Assembly (NCBI GenBank): GCA_028065135.1 | Contig: JAPTWR010000013.1 | Coordinates: 1 to 33,478 of the forward strand | Source of the DNA: Acidithiobacillus sp. | GTDB lineage: Bacteria > Pseudomonadota > Gammaproteobacteria > Acidithiobacillales > Acidithiobacillaceae | Direction: 5' to 3' | Length of the DNA: 33,478 bases | Shown here: positions 27,901 to 33,478 of the stretch, piece after piece | Layout of the letters: every line of letters begins with the position of its first letter | Numbering within the stretch: position 1 is the first letter of the stretch | The notes under the pieces: model-generated | What the model saw: only the letters and a program-made list of their open reading frames with translations | What the model was told of the DNA's origin: nothing | Databases searched by the model: none | Translations under genes and position numbers: made by a program

Positions 27901-28424
27901 CCAAGCGTGGTGATCGTATATATTTCCTGACCCTGGACGACGGTCGGGGGCGGCTGGAGGTGGTCATTTTTGCCGAAGTCTGGGCGCAGGCCGGTAAAGT
28001 CGGGGAGGGTGAGGAGCCGGTGCTGGTTTTGGGGGAGGTGGGCGAGGACAGCTATTCTGGTGGCTTGCGGCTCAGTGCCCTGCGCGTGCTGGATACGGCG
28101 CGGGCGCGTGAGGAATTGGCTACGCAACTGACCCTGGAACTGGAAATCGCTGCAGAATTGGCTCCCCAAGACCTGCTTGCCGTGCTCCGTAAATACCCTG
28201 GCCAAACGGCTTTGCGTCTGCGTTTGCGCGTCGGTGCCGATATTGTCGCGCAATTACGGGTGGCGGAGAGCCTGAGCTTCGCGGCGGGTCCCGCCGCTAT
28301 CGCCGCCTTGATGGCGCTCGCACCCACCGCGCGCTGGCGTTGGGACTATCGATCGACGACATCCCTCGTCAATAATGTCGTCCCACTGGAGCGTGCCCGA
28401 TATGGGGCACGCCGCCCGGCCTGA
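24923..28424 (+). CDS. dnaE: DNA polymerase III alpha subunit DnaE, interrupted by a frameshift
   Basis: DnaE is the replicative polymerase subunit. With one base removed, the frame gives about 1166 residues (E. coli 1160). ATG 24923 overlaps the rnhB stop. The PHP domain (HLHVHSEYS, residues 8-16; ITDHGN, 41-46) keeps metal-ligand histidines that E. coli lacks. The polymerase core has PDFDVDF with D399 and D401. The fingers, beta-clamp binding, OB and C-terminal domains follow. The frame breaks at nine G's (26513-26521). As written, the first frame ends at a TAA (26540-26542) after 539 codons, and homology resumes in the next frame as NVTQLDKDD, KFDFLGLRTLTII. The third catalytic Asp (26577-26579) lies after the break. 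DnaE is essential, so a homopolymer sequencing error or slippage is more likely than a dead gene. Confidence 0.9.
26513..26521 (+). other. G9 homopolymer at the dnaE frameshift site
   Basis: Nine consecutive G's follow the GAA of codon 530. Eight G's would keep the DnaE frame (S-E-G-G-G-N-V-T-Q). Nine put a stop 19 bases beyond the tract. To read through, the ribosome would need a +1 (or -2) shift, or RNA polymerase would have to slip by one base. The direction is opposite to the -1 shift used by dnaX. Confidence 0.85.
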
Positions 28425-28458
28425 GCGTTGGCCCTGTTCGGAATGATAAGGAGTGAAC

Positions 28459-29409
28459 ATGAAAATCAGTTATCTGGACTTTGAACAGTCGGTAGCGGAG
28501 CTGGATGCCAAGGTGGAAGAACTTCGCGCCCTGAATCAGCCGGGTATTGCCGATGACATCAGCCGTCTGGAGGTCAAAGCGCGCAAAGAATTGCAGCATA
28601 TTTACAGCAAGCTTGGTGCCTGGCAGACGGTACAGGTGGCCCGGCATCCACAGCGGCCTTACACCCTGGATTATGTGCAGGCACTGTTCACGGAAGTACA
28701 GATACTGGCAGGGGACCGTGCCTTTGCCGATGATCAGGCGATTGTTGGCGGCCTGGCCCGCTTCAGTGGGCAGCCTATCGTCTGGATAGGACATCAGAAG
28801 GGTCGCGATACCAAGGAAAAGATTCAGCGCAACTTCGGGATGCCGCGACCGGAAGGTTATCGTAAGGCGTTGCGTCTGCTCCGCCTTGCCGAGCGTTTTG
28901 TCTTGCCGGTATTTACTTTCATTGATACGCCGGGTGCCTATCCGGGTATTGGCGCCGAGGAGCGCGGCCAGAGTGAGGCCATCGCCCGCAATCTCGCGGT
29001 AATGTCCGACCTGGCAGTGCCTATTATCTGCACAGTGATTGGCGAAGGCGGCTCCGGTGGGGCGCTGGCGATCGGCGTGGGTGATCGGATGCTGATGCTG
29101 GAGTACGGGGTATACTCCGTCATTTCGCCGGAGGGCTGCGCTTCGATCCTCTGGAAGAACGCCGCCATGGCAGCGGAAGCAGCGGAAACCCTGGGTATCA
29201 CCGCACGTCGTTTGCAGGGAATGGGTCTGGTCGACGAAGTGCTGGCGGAGCCCCTCGGTGGCGCGCATCGTGATCCGGAAGCGGTCTTTGCACTGACCCG
29301 CGAGCGCTTCGCCCATCACCTGCAGGAGCTGCAGGCGATGGATACCAGCAAGTTGCTGACCACCCGCTACGAACGCCTGATGCACTATGGAGTCATCGGC
29401 GCCGCCTGA
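28459..29409 (+). CDS. accA: Acetyl-CoA carboxylase carboxyltransferase alpha subunit
   Basis: With AccD, this subunit moves CO2 from biotin carrier protein to acetyl-CoA, making malonyl-CoA for fatty acid synthesis. It has 316 residues (E. coli 319). Clear AccA parts are [18 protein letters not shown] at the N-terminus, [40 protein letters not shown] (crotonase-like core) and [23 protein letters not shown] 28459 has AAGGAG at 28448-28453. A GTG at 28453 overlaps that site and is rejected. It lies 34 bases after dnaE and overlaps tilS by 23 bases. Confidence 0.96.
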   Translation: MKISYLDFEQSVAELDAKVEELRALNQPGIADDISRLEVKARKELQHIYSKLGAWQTVQVARHPQRPYTLDYVQALFTEVQILAGDRAFADDQAIVGGLARFSGQPIVWIGHQKGRDTKEKIQRNFGMPRPEGYRKALRLLRLAERFVLPVFTFIDTPGAYPGIGAEERGQSEAIARNLAVMSDLAVPIICTVIGEGGSGGALAIGVGDRMLMLEYGVYSVISPEGCASILWKNAAMAAEAAETLGITARRLQGMGLVDEVLAEPLGGAHRDPEAVFALTRERFAHHLQELQAMDTSKLLTTRYERLMHYGVIGAA

Positions 29410-30778
29410 GCTGGAGCGACGTCTCCAGACGCGTCTGGAGGGGAGTTTGCACCCCTCGGAAGGGCGTATATTGTACGTGGCTTACAGTGGCGGTGGTGAT
29501 TCTACGGCCCTGCTCGTGGCGCTGGTTTCTTTAGGATACACCGTTCACGCCTTGCATGTGGATCACGGCTGGCATCCGGACAGCGCTCAGTGGGCACAGT
29601 CCTGCCAGCGGCAGGCGGCGGCGCTGGGGGTTCCCTTCACCCTGCTGCACCTACCCCCGGACGCCCCGGGCGAAGGGCCGGAGGATCAAGCCCGGCGTGC
29701 CCGCTATGCCCTCATGGCGGCGCAGTTGGGTCAGGGTGACTGGCTATTCACCGCACAGCATCTGGAGGATCAGGCCGAGACTCTGCTTTTGCAGCTGTTG
29801 CGCGGTGCTGGTGTAGCCGGGCTGGCGGGTATGCCCTGGCAGCGCCCACTGGGTACCGGGCTGCTGATCCGTCCACTACTGGATGTACCCCAACAGGTGC
29901 TGCGGGATTATCTGGAACAGTGGCACTTACCTTTTCTGAATGATCCGGCTAACGCCGATATGCGTTATGACCGGGTACGAGTGCGCAATATCCTGCTCCC
30001 GCAACTGGGTGATCTGGGCTGGCCGCATGCGGCGCCAAATATCGCCCGTGCTGCGGATAATCTCGCCGATATGCGGGAAATCGCAGCGGATTGGTTTGGT
30101 TCTCGTTGGCAGCAGTATCGGGCAGATTACCCTGAACTCTCTGTGGAGCGACTCTCCCTGGAGTATTTGCAGTCCCTTTCTGCTGCCGCACAGCGGGTTT
30201 TTCTGCGCGGATGGTTTCAGCAGAGGCAGATTCCCGTGCCGAGCCGGGAGCGTCTGGAGGCTCTGCGGGACGCGGTAATGCAGAGACGCGGGGGCGCGAG
30301 GATTCAGTGGGAAGGGGGGCAAGCCTGGTTGCAGGGCGGACTGCTGCGCGCTTGGCCGCAACCGCGCACGATGGCGGAAAAGGAATGGGAAGAAGGTCCC
30401 TGGTGTGTCGCTCAGGGAGATCCGCTGCCGATTTCTGGCTGGCAGTGTGCTCTCCGGGATACCGCACCGGACGGTTTTCATCACGCGCTGGCTGAGCGTT
30501 TTGCGGAGACGAGCTTGTACTGGCGCCGCCGCCGCCAGGGGGAGCTCACCCTAACCGGGCAGGGCCAACATCGTCCGCTGAAGAAATTGCTGCTGGAGGC
30601 GGGGGTCCCACCGGATCGACGTGCGGATGTGCCCTTACTCTGGGACGAAGCGGGGCATTTGCTGCTCATTCTGGGTTACTACACCGCACCCTGGGCGAGT
30701 GCCCCCGGGGGAACGGCCCTCTGCCTCTGGAATACCGGTGCTCAGTCCACCGCCGGCAGGGGCGTCGGCTCGACATAG
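29387..30778 (+). CDS. tilS: tRNA(Ile)-lysidine synthase TilS
   Basis: TilS attaches lysine to C34 of the CAU-anticodon isoleucine tRNA, changing its decoding from AUG to AUA; it is essential in most bacteria. It has 463 residues (E. coli 432). The PP-loop ATP motif is YSGGGDS (residues 33-39), followed by [10 protein letters not shown] and [39 protein letters not shown] leads into the middle helical domain. The C-terminal domain contains [22 protein letters not shown]. It begins within accA (23-base overlap). The last 37 bases overlap the end of the opposing pyrC gene. The extra length is in the middle and the final Pro/Gly-rich tail. Confidence 0.93.
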   Translation: MESSAPPELERRLQTRLEGSLHPSEGRILYVAYSGGGDSTALLVALVSLGYTVHALHVDHGWHPDSAQWAQSCQRQAAALGVPFTLLHLPPDAPGEGPEDQARRARYALMAAQLGQGDWLFTAQHLEDQAETLLLQLLRGAGVAGLAGMPWQRPLGTGLLIRPLLDVPQQVLRDYLEQWHLPFLNDPANADMRYDRVRVRNILLPQLGDLGWPHAAPNIARAADNLADMREIAADWFGSRWQQYRADYPELSVERLSLEYLQSLSAAAQRVFLRGWFQQRQIPVPSRERLEALRDAVMQRRGGARIQWEGGQAWLQGGLLRAWPQPRTMAEKEWEEGPWCVAQGDPLPISGWQCALRDTAPDGFHHALAERFAETSLYWRRRRQGELTLTGQGQHRPLKKLLLEAGVPPDRRADVPLLWDEAGHLLLILGYYTAPWASAPGGTALCLWNTGAQSTAGRGVGST

Positions 30779-32073
30779 TGCAGCGGCTGCCCGTGCGCGT
30801 TGGGGAGAATCTCGCCTTTATCGAAAACCACTCGGCCGCCGACAATGGTAGTGATAGGCCAACCCGTCAGGAGCCAGCCATTGAAGGGACTCCAGCCCAC
30901 CTTGGTGAACATCTCCTCGTTGCGAACGGGCTTTTCTTGGGTCATGTCGACCAAGGTCAGATCCGCATCCCAACCGATGGCAATGCGCCCTTTGTTCACC
31001 ACGCCATAGAGGCGCGCCGGATTGTAGCACATCCAACGCTGCAACTCGGCCAGACTACAATGGCCGTCGCGCATGGCGGTAAGCATCAGGGGCAGGCTGG
31101 TTTCCACGCCGGGCATGCCGGAGGGTGCGTGCGGGTATCCCAAGGCCTTGTCTGCTAGCAGGTGCGGGGCGTGATCCGTAGCAATGCAATCGATGACACC
31201 GCTGCGCAAACCCTCCCAGAGGGTCTGACGATCGTGCTCACTGCGGATGGGAGGGTTCATCTGCGCCAGAGGACCCATTTTAGCATAGGCATCGGTGGTC
31301 AGGAAAAGATGGTTTGGAATTGCCTCACAACTGATATAACTTGTCTTTTGCTGCCGTAAAAACTCGACCTCGATGGCCGTGGAGAGATGCAGAACATGCA
31401 GGCGGCGCTGATATTTTTTCGCGAGTCGAACGGCGCGCTGGGTGGCAATCAGCGCCGATTGTTCATCGCGGATACGAGAATGATCGGCGGGATCACTGCT
31501 GCCGGTAAACTGGGTGCGCCGTTCACGAATGCGGGCCTCGTCTTCGGCGTGGACCGCTATCAGTTTACGGCCATGCGCGAAAATGCGATCCAGGTCCGCC
31601 TCCTTGTCCACCAGTAAATTGCCGGTACTGGCACCCATAAAAATCTTGATGCCGCAGGCCGCATCGGCGGCCAGCAGATTGTCGAGATTGTCCGGGGTGG
31701 CTCCGATAAAAAATCCATAGTTGACCACGGATTTTCCCGCGCCCCTGGCCAGTTTGTCCGCCACGGCAGCGGGGCTGGTGGTGGACGGATTGGTATTGGG
31801 CATTTCCAGAAAACTGGTAACACCGCCTTTGGCCGCGGCTCGCGAGCCGCTGGAAATGTCTTCCTTCTGTTCATTGCCGGGTTCGCGGAAATGCACCTGC
31901 GGGTCCATAACGCCGGGCATCAGCATATGACCTTCGGCGTCAATCACTGTATCGGCGGCGCGGTCCATATCCCGATCGATGGCGACAATGCGACCATCTT
32001 CGGCAAAAAGGTCACCATGATAGAGCTCACCGGAGGGTAGGGCGATGCGCGCGTTACGGACCAGCAGGCGCAT
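30742..32073 (-). CDS. pyrC: Dihydroorotase (amidohydrolase family)
   Basis: Dihydroorotase closes N-carbamoyl-aspartate to dihydroorotate in pyrimidine synthesis. It has 443 residues and belongs to the longer, class I-like group rather than the short E. coli PyrC type. The N-terminal metal motif reads DPQVHFREPG, with Q59 at the first of the two usual His positions and H61 kept. I recall QVH in some dihydroorotase subfamilies, so this does not by itself mean loss of activity. KIFMGASTGN supplies the likely lysine ligand, with HAEDE, LHVLHLST and the catalytic CIATDHAPH. The ATG (32071-32073, reverse strand) follows the dksA stop by 4 bases with AGGAA before it; a longer in-frame start inside dksA is rejected. 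Allantoinase or hydantoinase activity is a less likely alternative. Confidence 0.85.
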   Translation of the reverse strand: MRLLVRNARIALPSGELYHGDLFAEDGRIVAIDRDMDRAADTVIDAEGHMLMPGVMDPQVHFREPGNEQKEDISSGSRAAAKGGVTSFLEMPNTNPSTTSPAAVADKLARGAGKSVVNYGFFIGATPDNLDNLLAADAACGIKIFMGASTGNLLVDKEADLDRIFAHGRKLIAVHAEDEARIRERRTQFTGSSDPADHSRIRDEQSALIATQRAVRLAKKYQRRLHVLHLSTAIEVEFLRQQKTSYISCEAIPNHLFLTTDAYAKMGPLAQMNPPIRSEHDRQTLWEGLRSGVIDCIATDHAPHLLADKALGYPHAPSGMPGVETSLPLMLTAMRDGHCSLAELQRWMCYNPARLYGVVNKGRIAIGWDADLTLVDMTQEKPVRNEEMFTKVGWSPFNGWLLTGWPITTIVGGRVVFDKGEILPNAHGQPLHYVEPTPLPAVD

Positions 32074-32077
32074 GGTA

Positions 32078-32542
32078 TCATTCCTGCGCCATCTGTTTCT
32101 CGCGTTTTTCTTCCAGCGTTTTGCAATCGATACAGAGGGTGGCGGTAGGACGGGCTTCGAGACGGCGCAGGCCGATCTCCACGCCACAACTTTCGCAGTA
32201 GCCATACTCTCCGGTCTTGATACGGTCGAGAGCCTGGGTAATCTTACGGATCAGCTTGCGCTCCCGGTCACGGGCGCGCAGTTCCAGGCCCATGTCCGTC
32301 TCCAGACTGGCCCGATCATTGGGGTCGGAATAGTTGACGTTTTCCATCTGCATGTGTTGTACGGTGCGGTCGACTTCCGCCATCAGTTCGCTGCGCCAAT
32401 CTTCCAGAATTTGGCGGAAGTGAGCAATCTGCGTGGGGTTCATATACTCTTCGCTGGGAGCGGGCTCGTAGGGGGTGAAGGCGGTGAATTGCTGGGCTGC
32501 GCCGGGCACTTTTTTCGCGGGCTGGGGCATGCTTTCGTCCAT
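32078..32542 (-). CDS. dksA: RNA polymerase-binding transcription factor DksA
   Basis: DksA enters the secondary channel of RNA polymerase and, with ppGpp, lowers rRNA transcription and raises amino-acid promoter activity. It has 154 residues (E. coli 151). The coiled-coil tip DPNDRAS carries D73, D76 and A78, matching the E. coli functional residues D71, D74 and A76. The zinc finger has C116, C119, C137 and C140 (YGYCESCG, CIDCK). On the reverse strand AGGAAG precedes the ATG at a good distance. It lies 4 bases before pyrC, probably one operon. The divergent gene cbbY starts 171 bases away on the + strand. Confidence 0.95.
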   Translation of the reverse strand: MDESMPQPAKKVPGAAQQFTAFTPYEPAPSEEYMNPTQIAHFRQILEDWRSELMAEVDRTVQHMQMENVNYSDPNDRASLETDMGLELRARDRERKLIRKITQALDRIKTGEYGYCESCGVEIGLRRLEARPTATLCIDCKTLEEKREKQMAQE

Positions 32543-32655
32543 GGGGGCTTCCTGTCCTGGGTAATAACGCGCTTACGTTTAACAGAGAATAGCTGTTTTG
32601 GCAATCTAATGCGTGCTGGTTACAATGCTCCACCAGACCGTTGAGATGCTGGCGG

Positions 32656-32683
32656 TTCTGTCGGATGGTTATGACACTATATT
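32656..32683 (+). promoter_or_regulatory. Candidate promoter of the cbbY-like gene in the dksA-cbbY gap
   Basis: In the 171-base divergent gap, TATATT (32678-32683) is a good -10 element, and TTCTGT (32656-32661) lies 16 bases upstream as a weak -35. A strong AGGAGG (32697-32702) then precedes ATG 32714. For dksA on the reverse strand I see only a weak candidate, TTGCCA (-35) with a poor T/A-rich -10. Confidence 0.35.
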
Positions 32684-32713
32684 TTACCGTAAATTCAGGA
32701 GGCACTTAGATTC

Positions 32714-33478
32714 ATGTCGTTGCGCGCGTTGATTTTTGATGTGGACGGTACCCTTGCCGATACCGAGCGGGATGCCCACCGGGTCGCTTTCAATCAGGCT
32801 TTTGCCGAAGCTGGCCTTCCTTTTAGCTGGGATGTACCGACCTATGGCTACTATCTGAGGGTTACCGGCGGCAAAGAACGCCTCAGGGCTTTCCTGAATG
32901 AACATCCGGAGTTGCCGCAACTGAGCGATGCTGACATTGCTTCTATCCATCGCCAAAAGACCGGGTATTATGTGGAGATGATGAATGCCGGACTATTGCC
33001 GCTACGCCCCGGTGTGGAGCGTTTGCTGAATGCGGCACGGGATCACGGTTTGTTGCTGGCCATTGCCACGACCACCACGCCGGCCAATGTCGAGTCCCTG
33101 TTGAAGAGCACCTTAGGCGCGGAGGCGCCGCAGCGCTTTCATACGATCGGCGCCGGGGATATTGTCTCCCACAAAAAGCCGGCAGCGGACATTTATACCT
33201 ATGTGCTGGGTCAATTAGGTTTGCCTGCCGCAGACTGCCTCGCGATTGAAGACTCGGCGAATGGACTACAGTCCGCCCGTGGAGCGGGGCTTGCTACCAT
33301 CATTACCCAGACGGAATATACCAAAGGACAAGACTTTAGCGCAGCGCTACGGGTTCTCGATCATTTGGGAGAAACGGCATCCCCCGCGCACGTATTGCAG
33401 GGCCAGACCGCTGGGGAACAGGTGGTCGTGGATATTCCCACCCTGCAGGAATGGTGGGCGGATCTCCGTCAAGGGTGA
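32714..33478 (+). CDS. cbbY: HAD-family sugar phosphatase, CbbY-like
   Basis: This haloacid-dehalogenase phosphatase has 254 residues and is complete: its TGA is the last codon of the window. HAD motif I is FDVDGTLAD with nucleophile D9 and acid/base D11. A helical cap with YGYYLRVTGGKERL follows. Motif II is AIATTTT, motif III is SHKKPAADIY and motif IV is IEDSANG. The cap sequence DAHRVAFNQAFAEAGL and the GGKERL loop point to CbbY, which removes xylulose-1,5-bisphosphate, an inhibitory by-product of Rubisco. That fits an autotroph, although no cbb gene lies nearby. A general beta-phosphoglucomutase or phosphoglycolate-phosphatase role is the main alternative. It is preceded by a strong RBS (AGGAGG) and a candidate promoter. 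Confidence 0.85.
   Translation: MSLRALIFDVDGTLADTERDAHRVAFNQAFAEAGLPFSWDVPTYGYYLRVTGGKERLRAFLNEHPELPQLSDADIASIHRQKTGYYVEMMNAGLLPLRPGVERLLNAARDHGLLLAIATTTTPANVESLLKSTLGAEAPQRFHTIGAGDIVSHKKPAADIYTYVLGQLGLPAADCLAIEDSANGLQSARGAGLATIITQTEYTKGQDFSAALRVLDHLGETASPAHVLQGQTAGEQVVVDIPTLQEWWADLRQG

Noticed and set aside
26550..28424. Second half of dnaE as a separate gene starting at GTG 26550
   Set aside because: It has no ribosome-binding site, would begin in the middle of the polymerase core, and continues the homology exactly where the first frame leaves off. A frameshift explains it better than a split gene or intein.

Overview
The window is a gene-dense, housekeeping stretch of a proteobacterial chromosome of moderately high GC. 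It most likely comes from Acidithiobacillus or a close relative. The strongest pointer is lpxA-gnnA-gnnB-lpxB. The two Gnn enzymes, biochemically characterised in Acidithiobacillus ferrooxidans, make a UDP-GlcNAc analogue with a 3-amino group, so lipid A is built with amide-linked acyl chains at both positions. A CbbY-type sugar phosphatase, a protein usually associated with the Calvin cycle, fits an autotroph. I see no tRNA, rRNA, insertion sequence, phage gene or CRISPR array.

Region 1 (1-8657, + strand) begins inside a DEAD-box RNA helicase gene. It continues with a phosphate-regulation cluster: phoB, phoR, a Pho-box promoter, a decayed pstA 3' end, pstB, phoU and ppx. A GT4 glycosyltransferase and a DedA membrane protein follow. 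The genes for PstS, PstC and most of PstA are absent from the expected place. Only about 60 codons of pstA remain, and these carry a frameshift. An excellent Pho box with a -10 hexamer at canonical spacing overlaps the phoR stop codon and now faces pstB-phoU-ppx.

Region 2 (8658-30778, + strand) is a very long co-directional block, starting with a structured leader before rpsB: rpsB, tsf, pyrH, frr, uppS, cdsA, dxr, rseP, bamA, skp, lpxD, fabZ, lpxA, gnnA, gnnB, lpxB, rnhB, dnaE, accA, tilS. Many junctions are 4-nt start/stop overlaps. The block links translation, isoprenoid and undecaprenyl carrier synthesis, phospholipid synthesis, outer-membrane protein assembly, lipid A synthesis and replication.

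Region 3 (30742-32542, - strand) is dksA-pyrC. The pyrC end overlaps the end of tilS tail to tail. A short divergent intergenic region then leads to a complete CbbY-like phosphatase gene on the + strand that ends on the last base of the window.

No wholly new system was found. The points most worth checking are: (1) dnaE is broken by one extra base in a run of nine G's, separating the first two catalytic aspartates from the third; (2) the pst operon has collapsed, with the Pho promoter and pstB-phoU-ppx kept; (3) BamA has lost the near-universal Arg of the L6 R-G-[F/Y] motif together with the acidic residues that appear to face it; (4) phoB and phoR are joined by a 22-codon mini-ORF with 4-nt overlaps at both ends; (5) a structured rpsB leader.
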